A DNA stretch of 35,818 nucleotides from Acidimicrobiales bacterium (lineage in GTDB: Bacteria > Actinomycetota > Acidimicrobiia > Acidimicrobiales > UBA8190): positions 1 to 35,818 of the forward strand of contig JASHUM010000090.1 of NCBI GenBank assembly GCA_030040015.1. Reading direction: 5' to 3'. The position numbers and the translations under genes were made by a program. The notes beneath the pieces are model-generated. The model made no database searches. It saw only the letters and a program-made list of their open reading frames with translations, and had not been told where the DNA came from. Positions 7,122 through 15,863 of the stretch are shown here, piece after piece (positions within the stretch are counted from its first letter, which is position 1; every line of letters begins with the position of its first letter).

Positions 7122-8303
7122 GTGGCCACCCCTCGGGAGCTGTTGAACCAGGCCAAGGCGGCCATCAGGGAGGTGACTCCGGAAGAGGTCGAGCCCCTTC
7201 TCGGCAAGGTGGCGGTGCTGGACGTCCGCGAGCCCGATGAATACGAGCAGGGCGCCATTCCCGGAGCCGTCCACCTTCCCCGGGGGAACCTCGAGTTCCA
7301 GGTGGAGGGCCGTCTGCCCGACAAGAGCGTCCCGGTCGTCGTCTACTGCGCCGGGGGTGTTCGCTCGGCTTTTGCCGCCAAGACCCTGAACGACCTCGGG
7401 TACCAGGACGTCGTCTCCATGGTCGGCGGCTTCAACCGCTGGAAGGACGAGGGGCACCCCTGGACGAGCCCCAAGGCCCTCACGCCCGATCAGCGCAACC
7501 GGTACCAGCGCCACCTTCTCCTTCCCGAGGTCGGGGAGGAAGGTCAGCTGAAGCTGCTCGACTCCAAGGTTCTGCTCCTGGGCGCCGGTGGCCTGGGATC
7601 GCCTGCTGCGCTGTACCTGGCCGCCGCCGGGGTGGGCACGATCGGGATCATCGACATGGACGTGGTGGACGCCTCGAACCTTCAGCGTCAGATCCTGCAC
7701 AACCTCGACCGCATCGGCGAGCGAAAGGTCGACTCGGCCAAGAAGACCCTCTCGGCGCTCAATCCCGACGTGGACGTCGTGACCTACGACATCCGGCTCG
7801 GTGCCGACAACATCCTCGACGTGATCGACGGTTACGACCTGATCGTGGACGGGACCGACAACTTCCCGACCCGGTACCTCGTCAACGACGCCTCGCTCCT
7901 CAAGCGCATTCCCGTCGTCCACGGGTCGATCTTCCGGTTCGAGGGCCAGGTGACCGTGTTCGCTCCCTACGAGGGCCCGTGCTACCGGTGCTTCGTGCCC
8001 CAGCCCCCTCCGTCCGAGCTGGCTCCGTCGTGCGCCGAGGCGGGCGTGCTCGGGGTGCTGCCCGGGATCGTGGGTTCCATCCAGGCCATCGAGGCCATCA
8101 AGATGCTCCTCGGGATCGGTGACCCGCTCGTCGGTCGCCTTCTCGCCTACGACGCGCTCGAGGAATCGTTCCGCACCTTCAAGCTCCACCGGGACCCTGC
8201 CTGCCCGGCGTGCGGCGAGGACGCCGGCGAGATCGTCATCGCCGAGTACGACGACCTGTGCATGCCGCACGCGTCACAGCCGGCGCAGCGACCGGTGCCG
8301 TGA
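7122..8303 (+). CDS. Sulfur-carrier adenylyltransferase with N-terminal rhodanese domain (MoeZ/MoeB-like)
   Basis: This 393-residue protein should adenylate the C-terminus of small sulfur-carrier proteins (MoaD, ThiS or CysO type) and load sulfur onto them. Residues 17-115 are a rhodanese domain with C76 in the loop YCAGGVRSA. Residues 122-380 are a ThiF/MoeB domain with the nucleotide loop GAGGLGS (154-160), the segment NLQRQILH, the conserved C304 in SCAEAGVLG, and zinc cysteine pairs C287/C290 and C361/C364. In the mycobacterial MoeZ I know, the ThiF part comes first and rhodanese last, so the order is reversed here. The start is GTG 7122 with AGGAGG 6 nt upstream; an in-frame ATG at 7098 lies before that site and is less likely. 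No carrier-protein gene is adjacent. Confidence 0.93.
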   Translation: MATPRELLNQAKAAIREVTPEEVEPLLGKVAVLDVREPDEYEQGAIPGAVHLPRGNLEFQVEGRLPDKSVPVVVYCAGGVRSAFAAKTLNDLGYQDVVSMVGGFNRWKDEGHPWTSPKALTPDQRNRYQRHLLLPEVGEEGQLKLLDSKVLLLGAGGLGSPAALYLAAAGVGTIGIIDMDVVDASNLQRQILHNLDRIGERKVDSAKKTLSALNPDVDVVTYDIRLGADNILDVIDGYDLIVDGTDNFPTRYLVNDASLLKRIPVVHGSIFRFEGQVTVFAPYEGPCYRCFVPQPPPSELAPSCAEAGVLGVLPGIVGSIQAIEAIKMLLGIGDPLVGRLLAYDALEESFRTFKLHRDPACPACGEDAGEIVIAEYDDLCMPHASQPAQRPVP

Positions 8304-8337
8304 TCTGCCTCGACGGGCGTTCGGGCGCCGTACTCCG

Positions 8338-8343
8338 TAGCCT
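8338..8343 (+). promoter_or_regulatory. -10 box TAGCCT for the mutase gene
   Basis: TAGCCT lies 6 nt before GTG 8350, in the 46-nt gap after the rhodanese-ThiF gene. A separate leaderless start is therefore likely even though the two genes are close and codirectional. Confidence 0.6.
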
Positions 8344-8349
8344 GGGAGT

Positions 8350-9981
8350 GTGACCAGCACCGGGACGGGCAGCACCGGAAAGGGCGAGAACCGGGGTTCG
8401 GCCGGCGACCCGCGGCACACCGACTCCGGGATCGAGATCCACCCCGTGTACCGCCCCGAGGACCTCGACGGCTGGGACCCGGCCGAGAAGTTGGGCGAGC
8501 CCGGCGCACCCCCGTACACCCGGGGCATCTACCCGAGCATGTACCGGGGCCGGCTGTGGACCATGCGCCAGTACGCCGGGTTCGGTACGGCGGAGGCCAC
8601 CAACGAACGTTTCAAGTTCCTCCTGGCCGCCGGGCAGACAGGGCTCTCGTGCGCCTTCGACCTGCCCACCCAGATGGGGCTCGACTCGGACCACCCCCGG
8701 GCCGAGGGCGAGGTCGGCAAGGTGGGCGTGGCCATCGACTCTCTCGCCGACATGCGGCTGCTTCTCGCCGACCTCCCGCTCGACAAGGTGACCACGTCGA
8801 TGACGATCAACGCCACGGCGGCGATCCTCCTGTTGCTCTACGAGCTGGTGGCCGAAGAGCAGGGAGTGGATCCCGCCGTGCTTGGTGGCACCGTCCAGAA
8901 CGACATCCTGAAGGAGTACGTCGCTCGCGGGACCTACGTGTACCCGCCCCGTCCTTCGATGCGGCTCATCACCGACACTTTCGCTTACTGCAACGAGCAC
9001 CTGCCCAGTTGGAACACCATCTCCATCTCCGGGTACCACATCCGCGAAGCGGGCTCCACAGCCGTCCAGGAGATCGCCTTCACAATGGCCAACGGCATCG
9101 CCTACGTGGAGGCGGCCAGGGCGGCCGGTCTCGACGTCGACTCGTTCGCGCCGCGGCTGAGCTTCTTCTGGAACGCCCACAACCACCTGTTCGAGGAGGT
9201 GGCCAAGTTCCGAGCGGCACGGCGAATGTGGGCCAGGATCATGACCGAGCGTTTCGGGGCGACCGACGAGCGGTCCAAGCTGCTTCGCTTCCACACCCAG
9301 ACCGGTGGGTCCACGCTCACCGCTCAGCAGCCAGAGAACAACATCGTGCGCGTCACCGTCCAGGCCTTGTCTGCCGTGCTGGGCGGAACCCAGAGCCTGC
9401 ACACCAACGGGTTCGACGAGGCGCTGGGGCTGCCCACCACCAAGGCAGCCAAGATCGCCCTACGGACCCAGCAGATCGTGGGGCACGAGTCGGGGGTTGC
9501 CGACACGGTCGATCCGCTGGCCGGCTCGTACTTCGTGGAGAAGCTCACCGATGAGGTCGAGAAGGCGGCATGGGAGTACCTGGAGCGGATCGACGCCGTG
9601 GGCGGTGCGGTGGCGGCGATCGAGGCCGGGTTCATGCAGGGGGAGATCGAGCAGGCCGCCTACGCCTATGCCAAGGCAGTCGACGACGATGAGAAGGTGG
9701 TCGTCGGCGTGAACCGCTTCACGGACGACGAGCTCGAGCCGACGGAGGTGTTCCCGATCGACCCGACACTGCAGCGGTCCCAGGTCGAGCGCACCAGGAA
9801 GGTGCGTGCCGAGCGGGACCGAGCCGCCGTCGACGCAGCCTTGGAGGACGTATCGCGAGCCGCCCGAGGCACGGCCAACCTGCTCGTGCCCATGCGGGTG
9901 GCCCTCAAGGCCATGGCCACGTTGGGAGAGGTGTCAGACGTGCTCCGCCAGGAGTTCGGCGTCTACCAGCCGGGACGCTGA
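8350..9981 (+). CDS. Methylmalonyl-CoA mutase, large (catalytic) chain
   Basis: This 543-residue chain is the substrate-binding barrel of an adenosylcobalamin-dependent acyl-CoA mutase. It interconverts methylmalonyl-CoA and succinyl-CoA if the usual residues guide specificity. Y75 (in MRQYAGFG), R193 (in [11 protein letters not shown]) and H230 (in [12 protein letters not shown]) line up with Y89, R207 and H244 of the Propionibacterium enzyme at a constant offset of 14. Isobutyryl-CoA mutases have Phe and Gln at the first two sites. The chain stops at FGVYQPGR without a cobalamin-binding domain, so it needs a separate small chain of about 140 residues, not found in the window. The start is GTG 8350, 6 nt after a TAGCCT box. 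Its stop is 1 nt from that of the convergent M20 gene. Confidence 0.93.
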   Translation: MTSTGTGSTGKGENRGSAGDPRHTDSGIEIHPVYRPEDLDGWDPAEKLGEPGAPPYTRGIYPSMYRGRLWTMRQYAGFGTAEATNERFKFLLAAGQTGLSCAFDLPTQMGLDSDHPRAEGEVGKVGVAIDSLADMRLLLADLPLDKVTTSMTINATAAILLLLYELVAEEQGVDPAVLGGTVQNDILKEYVARGTYVYPPRPSMRLITDTFAYCNEHLPSWNTISISGYHIREAGSTAVQEIAFTMANGIAYVEAARAAGLDVDSFAPRLSFFWNAHNHLFEEVAKFRAARRMWARIMTERFGATDERSKLLRFHTQTGGSTLTAQQPENNIVRVTVQALSAVLGGTQSLHTNGFDEALGLPTTKAAKIALRTQQIVGHESGVADTVDPLAGSYFVEKLTDEVEKAAWEYLERIDAVGGAVAAIEAGFMQGEIEQAAYAYAKAVDDDEKVVVGVNRFTDDELEPTEVFPIDPTLQRSQVERTRKVRAERDRAAVDAALEDVSRAARGTANLLVPMRVALKAMATLGEVSDVLRQEFGVYQPGR

Positions 9982-9982
9982 G

Positions 9983-11188
9983 CTAGCTGCTTCGCTCGTC
10001 GAGAAGCTGGTCCAGGTGTCGACGTAGCCCGGAGTCGGTAGCGGCGTCGACGGCCGTCCAGGCCATGGACAGCGCTCCGTCGTGGATCACGCGTTCGGCG
10101 CTCGGACCGACGGCGGCGTCGGCGAACGCCGGCTCGTGGACCACCGCTCCATGCGAGTCGAGCCCCACGAGCGGATGGATCGTGGGAAGCGTCTTCGAGA
10201 CGTTGGCCATATCCGTCGAAAAGCGGGGAAGCGGCGCTCCTGCCTCGTCGGCGTCGAAGCGCCGTCCCAGCGACTCGGCGTTCGTCCTCCACGCAGAGAG
10301 CAACGGCTCGTCGGGCACGTAGTCGCTGTAGCGCGGGGAGAGGTCGCTCATCTCGAAGGAGCATCCGGTGGCCAGAGCGCCGGCTTCGAAGCAACGTTCG
10401 ACCCGGACCCGAAGCACGTCGAGGTCCTCCGAGGTGCCGGCCCGGATCATGAACCGTCCGGTGGTCTCCTTGGCGATGACGTTGGCGGCGTCCCCTCCCT
10501 TGGTGACGATGCCGTGGACCTGGTCGCCGGGGACGAAGTGCTGACGCAGCAGCCCGATGGCGACTTGGGAGACGACCATGGCGTCGGCGGCGTTGACCCC
10601 CTTGTAGGGGGCGGCCGAGGCGTGGGCCTCCCGGCCGGTGAAGCGGACGTCGACGTGGTCGACGGCGAGGCACACCGCCCTCAGGCGGTCCTCGTGCCAG
10701 GGGTGGACCATCATCGCCGCGTGGGCGCCGTCGAAGGCGCCTCGCTCGAGCAGCAGCACCTTCCCGCCGCCCCCTTCCTCGGCTGGCGTACCCAGCACGG
10801 TGACCTGGAGACCCAGATCGTCGGCCACGGCGGCCAGGCCGGCCCCGGCCCCGACCGCGGCGGCGGCGATCAGATTGTGGCCGCAGGCGTGCCCCACACC
10901 GGGAAGGGCGTCGTACTCGGCGCACACCACGATCGAGAGCGGGCCACCCCCCGCCGTCGCCTGGAACGCCGTCTCCAACCCGAATACCCCCGTCTGGACC
11001 TCGAGCCCCGCGGCCGCCAGGGCGTCTGCCACCGCCCGGGCGGCGTGGCGCTCCTCGAAGCAGAGCTCGGGTCGATCGTGGATGCTCCGGCTCAGCGCCA
11101 CCAGGTCCCGGAGGGCCCCGCCGACGACGGTGCGAACCGCCCCCTTGGCCTCGTCCGCTCGATGATCCGTGCCCGGAGCCTTGCCCAC
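9983..11188 (-). CDS. M20-family amidohydrolase/peptidase
   Basis: This 401-residue zinc hydrolase of the M20D type (AbgB/aminoacylase-like) should cleave an amide or peptide bond in a small cytosolic substrate. Metal-binding motifs are visible: AEYDALPGVGHACGHN (residues 90-105, with C102 and H104), the paired glutamates in GTPAEEGGGGK (137-138), and the dimerisation-domain stretch FTGREAHASAAPYKGVNAADA. The length is normal. The true substrate (acyl amino acid, dipeptide, aminobenzoyl-glutamate) cannot be read from the sequence. It starts with GTG 11188, 4 nt after the stop of the carboxylase alpha gene, so the two are almost certainly cotranscribed and perhaps translationally linked. Confidence 0.9.
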   Translation of the reverse strand: MGKAPGTDHRADEAKGAVRTVVGGALRDLVALSRSIHDRPELCFEERHAARAVADALAAAGLEVQTGVFGLETAFQATAGGGPLSIVVCAEYDALPGVGHACGHNLIAAAAVGAGAGLAAVADDLGLQVTVLGTPAEEGGGGKVLLLERGAFDGAHAAMMVHPWHEDRLRAVCLAVDHVDVRFTGREAHASAAPYKGVNAADAMVVSQVAIGLLRQHFVPGDQVHGIVTKGGDAANVIAKETTGRFMIRAGTSEDLDVLRVRVERCFEAGALATGCSFEMSDLSPRYSDYVPDEPLLSAWRTNAESLGRRFDADEAGAPLPRFSTDMANVSKTLPTIHPLVGLDSHGAVVHEPAFADAAVGPSAERVIHDGALSMAWTAVDAATDSGLRRHLDQLLDERSS

Positions 11189-11192
11189 GCCT

Positions 11193-12962
11193 CTATTCGA
11201 TCACGGCGACGACGTCGCCGGTTCCGACCGAATCCCCGGCCGCAACTCGGACCTCGGCGACGGTCCCCGCCTTCTCGGCCACGATGGCGTTCTCCATCTT
11301 CATGGCCTCGAGCACACAGATCGTCTGGCCCACTTCCACCTGGTCGCCTACGGCGACCAGCACTTTCACGACCGTGCCCTGCATGGGCACACTGACCGTC
11401 CCCGATCCGGTGCCGGCGGAAGCGGCGCGAGAGCGGCTCGGCCGGCTTCCACCCCGTGCCGACGTCCCGATCGTGGACGACTCGGGGACCCAGAGCCTGA
11501 CCGTGTAGCGGCGCCCGTCCACCTCGGCCGTGACCTCTCGCAGCACACGGTCCTCACCACGAGTGTCCCCCTCGTTCGTTCCGACACCGCCAATGGGCCC
11601 ACCGACCGGAGGCAGTGACGAGAGGTCCACTCGATCCTCCACCCATCTGGTCGAGTGCCGGGCGGCCACGAAGTCGGGGTGTTCCAGGATCACCACGTCG
11701 GCCGGGATCGTCGTGGACACGCCCACGATGGTGGTCTCGCCGAGCGCCCTGAGCATGCGACGGCGGGCGGCCTCCCGGTCGGCTCCCCAGACCACAAGCT
11801 TGGCGATCAGGTTGTCGTAGTACTGGCTCACCGTGTCGCCTGACTCGTAACCGGCGTCGAGCCGGACGCCGGGGCCGGCGGGCGGTTGAAAGAGCGAGAT
11901 CCTCCCGGGCGACGGGGTGAAGCGTCCGCCCGAAGGGTCCTCGGCGTTGATCCGCACCTCGATGGCGTGCCCGTCGCGTCTCACGTCCCCCTGGGAGAAG
12001 CCCAGTGGCTCGCCTGCCGCCACCCGGAGCTGCCATTCCACCAAGTCGAGCCCGGTCACCATCTCGGTCACGGGGTGCTCCACCTGCAGGCGGGTGTTCA
12101 TCTCCAAGAAGAAGAATTCGCCGTCCTGGTAGAGGAACTCGACGGTCCCGGCGTTCACGTACCCGCAGGCCTTCGCCACGGTGACGGCTGCTTCGCCCAT
12201 GGCCTGGCGTACGTCGGCGGGGAAGTCAGGCGCCGGGCTCTCTTCGATCAGCTTCTGATGGCGGCGTTGACACGAGCAGTCGCGCTCACCGAGCCACAAC
12301 GCATTCCCGTGGCTGTCGGCCATGACTTGCATCTCGACGTGCCGAGGCCAGTCGAGGTACTTCTCGAGATAGATCTCGGGCCGCCCGAAGTAGGCCTGGG
12401 CCTCACGTTGTGCCGACTCCATCGCTTCGGCCGCGTCGCCGGGCCCGTCGACGACCTTCATCCCCCGGCCGCCACCGCCGAAGGCGGCTTTGATGGCAAC
12501 TGGCCACCCGTGTGTGTCGCCGAAGGCTGCGACCTCGCCGGGGTCGGTGACCGGCTCGGTCCGCCCCGGGACACCCGAGACCCCAGCTGCCTCGGCGGCG
12601 CGTCGGGAACTGATCTTGTCGCCCATGACCTCGATGGCCTCGGGCGGCGGCCCGATGAAGACCACGCCCTGGCTGGCGACGGCTCGAGCGAAGTCGGCGT
12701 TCTCGGAGAAGAAGCCGTAGCCCGGGTGCAGGGCCTGTGCCCCGCTTCGCCCCACGGCGTCGAGGATGGCCGGCGTGTTCAGGTAGCTCTCCGCCGCCGT
12801 CTGTCCGCCCAGGGCATAGGCCTCGTCGGCCATGCGGACGTGGAGTGCCTCGCGGTCGAGCTCGGAGTAGACGGCCACGGTGCCGATGCCGAGCTCCCGG
12901 CAGGTCCGGATCACCCGGACGGCGATCTCTCCCCGGTTGGCGATGAGGACCTTGTCGAACAC
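11193..12962 (-). CDS. Biotin-dependent acetyl/propionyl-CoA carboxylase alpha chain (BC + BCCP)
   Basis: This 589-residue protein joins biotin carboxylase (residues 1-445) to a biotin carrier domain (about 515-589). It carboxylates biotin with ATP and bicarbonate for transfer to acetyl- or propionyl-CoA by a separate beta chain. Evidence is the N-terminal [17 protein letters not shown], the ATP-grasp loop GGGGRGMK (162-169), the active-site segment [15 protein letters not shown], and the biotinylation motif EAMKMEN with K555. A Ser/Arg-rich linker separates the domains. The length matches actinobacterial AccA-type chains. It starts with GTG 12962, preceded by AAAGG. It is divergent from the biotin ligase that should modify K555, and upstream of the M20 gene. 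A mutase at 8350 suggests propionyl-CoA as a physiological substrate, which is inference. Confidence 0.94.
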   Translation of the reverse strand: MFDKVLIANRGEIAVRVIRTCRELGIGTVAVYSELDREALHVRMADEAYALGGQTAAESYLNTPAILDAVGRSGAQALHPGYGFFSENADFARAVASQGVVFIGPPPEAIEVMGDKISSRRAAEAAGVSGVPGRTEPVTDPGEVAAFGDTHGWPVAIKAAFGGGGRGMKVVDGPGDAAEAMESAQREAQAYFGRPEIYLEKYLDWPRHVEMQVMADSHGNALWLGERDCSCQRRHQKLIEESPAPDFPADVRQAMGEAAVTVAKACGYVNAGTVEFLYQDGEFFFLEMNTRLQVEHPVTEMVTGLDLVEWQLRVAAGEPLGFSQGDVRRDGHAIEVRINAEDPSGGRFTPSPGRISLFQPPAGPGVRLDAGYESGDTVSQYYDNLIAKLVVWGADREAARRRMLRALGETTIVGVSTTIPADVVILEHPDFVAARHSTRWVEDRVDLSSLPPVGGPIGGVGTNEGDTRGEDRVLREVTAEVDGRRYTVRLWVPESSTIGTSARGGSRPSRSRAASAGTGSGTVSVPMQGTVVKVLVAVGDQVEVGQTICVLEAMKMENAIVAEKAGTVAEVRVAAGDSVGTGDVVAVIE

Positions 12963-13057
12963 GAACTGCCTTTCCGCTTACGGAGCTACTGGCTCGGACC
13001 CACTCGGCGCGCCCGCGCCCGGGTCGACGCCGGGAGCCACCACACTGGCACGCCCCG

Positions 13058-13063
13058 TAGGGT
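13058..13063 (+). promoter_or_regulatory. -10 box TAGGGT for birA
   Basis: TAGGGT lies 7 nt before ATG 13071 with no ribosome binding site between them. The 108-nt gap to the divergent carboxylase gene presumably holds both promoters. I could not place a convincing -10 box for the carboxylase. Confidence 0.6.
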
Positions 13064-13070
13064 GAGTGCC

Positions 13071-13913
13071 ATGTCCGAGAAGGCGCCCGATGCGTCCGGC
13101 ACGGTGGAGAGTGGCCCGGCCGGGACACGGTTCACCGAGATCCGGCTCTTCGGCCGTCTCGACTCGACCAACCAGTACCTCCTCGACGCCGCCCGTGTGG
13201 AACCGATCCCCGGGCTGGTGGCCACGGCCCAGCACCAGAGCGCCGGTCGAGGTCGTCTTGGCCGGAGCTGGGAGGCGCCACAGGGCGCCAACCTCCTCGC
13301 GTCGGTCTTGCTGGTGCCGAGACTCCCGGTCGACCAACTGCACTTGTGCAGCGCGGCGCTGTCCTTGGCTGCAGCCGCTGCGTGCGAGGAGGCCGTCGGC
13401 ACGATGGCCGTGTCGCTGAAGTGGCCCAATGACCTGGTGGTGGGGGAGCGCAAGTTGGCCGGCGTCCTGGCAGAGACCGTGCCGATCGACGAGCAGATGG
13501 GCGAAGGAGCCAGGGCTGTCGTCGTTGGTGTCGGGATCAACGTCCGATGGCCACCATCCGACGGCGATCCCGAATGGTCGTCGGTGCCTTCGGAGCTTCG
13601 CCGGTCGGCCACCTCGATCGTGCGGGAGTCCGGGTTGGACGTCGATCCGCGGAATCTGCTCGACACGCTTCTCGTGCACCTCGATGGGCGCCTGGGCCAG
13701 CTCGACTCACCACAAGGGCGGATCGAGCTCGCCCGGCACTACCGGGCCCGGTGCGCAACGATCGCCAGTCGGGTGCGAGTCGAGACGGCCGACGGAGCGA
13801 TCACGGGCACCGCCGTCGACGTCACTGCCGAAGGGCACTTGCTGGTCGACGTGGGCACCCGCCTCGCCACCGTCACCGCCGGTGACGTGGTGCACGTGCG
13901 GGGAGGCGACTGA
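13071..13913 (+). CDS. birA: Biotin--[acyl-CoA carboxylase] ligase, HTH-less
   Basis: This 280-residue enzyme activates biotin as biotinyl-AMP and attaches it to the carrier lysine of carboxylases. The biotin-binding signature GRGRLGRSW (residues 59-67), KWPNDLVV (117-124) and the lysine of GERKLAGVL (126-134) are intact. A C-terminal SH3-like domain follows (GTAVDVTAEGHLLVDV, ending VTAGDVVHVRGGD). There is no N-terminal helix-turn-helix, so it is a monofunctional ligase and not a repressor. The frame stays open upstream but that part is antisense to the carboxylase. The start at ATG 13071 is set by the TAGGGT box 7 nt upstream. The divergent neighbour encodes its likely substrate. Confidence 0.95.
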   Translation: MSEKAPDASGTVESGPAGTRFTEIRLFGRLDSTNQYLLDAARVEPIPGLVATAQHQSAGRGRLGRSWEAPQGANLLASVLLVPRLPVDQLHLCSAALSLAAAAACEEAVGTMAVSLKWPNDLVVGERKLAGVLAETVPIDEQMGEGARAVVVGVGINVRWPPSDGDPEWSSVPSELRRSATSIVRESGLDVDPRNLLDTLLVHLDGRLGQLDSPQGRIELARHYRARCATIASRVRVETADGAITGTAVDVTAEGHLLVDVGTRLATVTAGDVVHVRGGD

Positions 13914-13924
13914 GCCGCCCGGTC

Positions 13925-13930
13925 TAGGAT
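13925..13930 (+). promoter_or_regulatory. -10 box TAGGAT for the RmlB-like gene
   Basis: TAGGAT lies 7 nt before GTG 13938 in the 24-nt gap after birA. It marks the likely 5' end of the sugar-nucleotide transcription unit and implies a leaderless message. Confidence 0.6.
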
Positions 13931-13937
13931 TCCGGCC

Positions 13938-14948
13938 GTGAATCTCCTCGTGACCGGGGGCGCCGGGTTCATCGGCTCGAATTTCGTTCGATACTGGGTC
14001 GAGCACCACCCAGAGGACACGGTCGTCGCCTACGACGTGCTCACCTACGCCGGGAACCGCGAGAACCTGGACGACTTGGCCGGTCGAGTGGTCTTCGTCC
14101 AAGGCGACATCTGCGATACCGACACCGCGCTGGCCACGCTGGAGGCGAAGGACATCGACACGGTGGTGCATTTCGCCGCCGAGTCTCACAACAGCCTGGC
14201 CGTCCTCGATCCCGCCCGGTTCTTCCGTACCAACGTGTTGGGCACCCAGTCGATGCTCGAAGCCGCCCGCCGGGCCGAGGTCGCCAGGTTCCACCACATC
14301 TCGACGTGTGAGGTGTACGGAGATCTCCCCCTCGACACCGACCAGGCCTTCAAGGAGGACGACCCGTACCGGCCGCGCACGCCCTACAACGCCTCCAAGG
14401 CCGGCGCCGACCACGCCGTGCGTGCCTACGTCGAGACGTACGGGCTGTCCGCCACCATCACGAATTGCTCGAACAACTACGGGCCCTATCAGTTCCCCGA
14501 GAAGGTCATCCCCCTCTTCACCTCCAACGCCCTCGACGACCAGCCACTGCCGTTGTACGCATCGACACAGAACCGGCGCGAGTGGCTGCACGTGGTGGAC
14601 CACTGCCGCGCCATCGAAGCCGTGCTGGAGCGAGGCAGGATCGGGGAGACGTACCACGTGGGGAGCGGGATCGAGGCGAGCATCGCCGAGATCGCCGACG
14701 CCGTCCTGAAGACACTCGGCAAGCCAGACTCGCTCAAGACCATCGTCCCCGACCGTCCCGGCCACGACCGGCGGTACCTCCTCGACTGCACCAAGATCCG
14801 GACCGAGCTCGGATGGGAGCCGACCATCGGGTTCGACGATGGGCTGGCGGATACGGTTCGTTGGTACGCGGAGAACCGGGAGTGGTGGGAGCCGTTGCGC
14901 GACCGAGCCCCGGTGGTGGAGACGTCCTGGGCCCCGAGCCCGGGCTGA
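13938..14948 (+). CDS. dTDP-glucose 4,6-dehydratase-like protein (RmlB family, variant active site)
   Basis: This 336-residue extended short-chain dehydrogenase resembles RmlB, which turns dTDP-glucose into the 4-keto-6-deoxy sugar on the way to rhamnose. It has the NAD loop GGAGFIGS (7-14), YNASK with Y150 and K154, SNNYGPYQFPEKVIPLF and PDRPGHDRRYLLD, all typical. Two signature spots differ. The catalytic Ser-Thr-Asp-Glu is S-T-C-E (122-125), replacing the Asp general acid by Cys. The usual ESHVDRS segment reads AESHNSLAVLD. It may be a divergent subgroup with altered chemistry or substrate. The next gene, an RmlD homologue 9 nt downstream, supports a rhamnose-type role. No rmlA- or rmlC-like gene adjoins it. 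GTG 13938 is chosen from the TAGGAT box. Confidence 0.85.
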   Translation: MNLLVTGGAGFIGSNFVRYWVEHHPEDTVVAYDVLTYAGNRENLDDLAGRVVFVQGDICDTDTALATLEAKDIDTVVHFAAESHNSLAVLDPARFFRTNVLGTQSMLEAARRAEVARFHHISTCEVYGDLPLDTDQAFKEDDPYRPRTPYNASKAGADHAVRAYVETYGLSATITNCSNNYGPYQFPEKVIPLFTSNALDDQPLPLYASTQNRREWLHVVDHCRAIEAVLERGRIGETYHVGSGIEASIAEIADAVLKTLGKPDSLKTIVPDRPGHDRRYLLDCTKIRTELGWEPTIGFDDGLADTVRWYAENREWWEPLRDRAPVVETSWAPSPG

Positions 14949-14957
14949 GCCCGCCAC

Positions 14958-15863
14958 GTGCGCATCCTCGTCACCGGCGCCGGTGGCCAACTCGGTCATG
15001 ATCTGGTCGACGTCCTAAACGGGTGTCGTCCACCGGGGGCGGTGTCGGCACCCGGATCGGCCCACGACGAGGTGTTCGGGCTCGAGCACAGCCGGCTCGA
15101 TGTGTCCGACCGTCACCGGGTCGCCGCCGCCTTCGACGCGCTGGCTCCCGACGTCGTCGTCCACTGTGCCGCCTGGACAGCCGTGGACGCCTGCGAGGGT
15201 GATCCCGATCGCGCCTACGCCGTCAATGCCATGGGCACAAGGAACGTCGCCGAGGCGGCGCGCCGCCACGGCGCGCACGTCGTGTACCTGTCCACCGACT
15301 ACGTCTTCGACGGAACGGCGCCGCATCCCTATACGGAGTGGGAGCTCCCCAACCCGGTGTCGGTCTACGGCAAGAGCAAGCTCGGGGGTGAGTCCGAGCT
15401 CGACCCGGAGTGGACCGTGGTCCGTACGTCGTGGGTGTGTGGCTTTCACGGGTCGAACATGGCGCGGACCGTGATGCGCCTGGCCGGGAGCCCAGGGCCG
15501 ATGCGTTTCGTGGACGACCAACGAGGGAGTCCGAGCTTCACCGCCGATCTCGCCGGCGCACTGACGCTCGTGGCCCGGGAGCGGCTTCCCGGTACGTTCC
15601 ACCTGACCAACCAAGGCGTGACGTCCTGGTTCGGCTTCGCCCAGGCGGTGCTGCGTGCCGTCGGCGGCGATCCCGGACGGGTCGAGCCCATCGCCACGGC
15701 TGACCTCGACCCTCCCCGGCCCGCCCCTCGCCCCGCCAATTCCGTGCTCGACAACGTGGCGTGGCGGGCCCTGGGCATGACGGCACTGCCTGCCTGGGAG
15801 GACGGCCTGGCGCGGTTGGTGGCGGCACTCGGCTCTGGCATCGAGGCGCCGAGCCAGTCGTGA
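14958..15863 (+). CDS. rfbD: dTDP-4-dehydrorhamnose reductase (RmlD family)
   Basis: This 301-residue cytosolic reductase is expected to make dTDP-L-rhamnose from the 4-keto sugar using NAD(P)H. The N-terminal nucleotide loop VTGAGGQLG, the CAAWTAVDACEGDPDRA segment, STDYVFDG and YGKSKLGGE (catalytic Tyr and Lys) are all canonical for RmlD. It starts with GTG 14958, 9 nt after the upstream stop, and its TGA overlaps the GTG of the next gene (GTGA at 15860-15863), so translation is probably coupled to the glycosyltransferase. An insertion near residues 22-40, rich in Gly, Pro and Ala, is unusual but lies in a surface loop. Confidence 0.9.
   Translation: MRILVTGAGGQLGHDLVDVLNGCRPPGAVSAPGSAHDEVFGLEHSRLDVSDRHRVAAAFDALAPDVVVHCAAWTAVDACEGDPDRAYAVNAMGTRNVAEAARRHGAHVVYLSTDYVFDGTAPHPYTEWELPNPVSVYGKSKLGGESELDPEWTVVRTSWVCGFHGSNMARTVMRLAGSPGPMRFVDDQRGSPSFTADLAGALTLVARERLPGTFHLTNQGVTSWFGFAQAVLRAVGGDPGRVEPIATADLDPPRPAPRPANSVLDNVAWRALGMTALPAWEDGLARLVAALGSGIEAPSQS

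Noticed and set aside
12963-13057. A clear -10 box for the carboxylase alpha gene
   Set aside because: TAGCTC and TAAGCG are near the right place on the minus strand but neither fits TANNNT, so I did not call one.
11886-13070. Upstream extension of the birA frame to 11886
   Set aside because: It would be antisense to the carboxylase. The ligase fold begins after 13071, where a TAGGGT box also lies.
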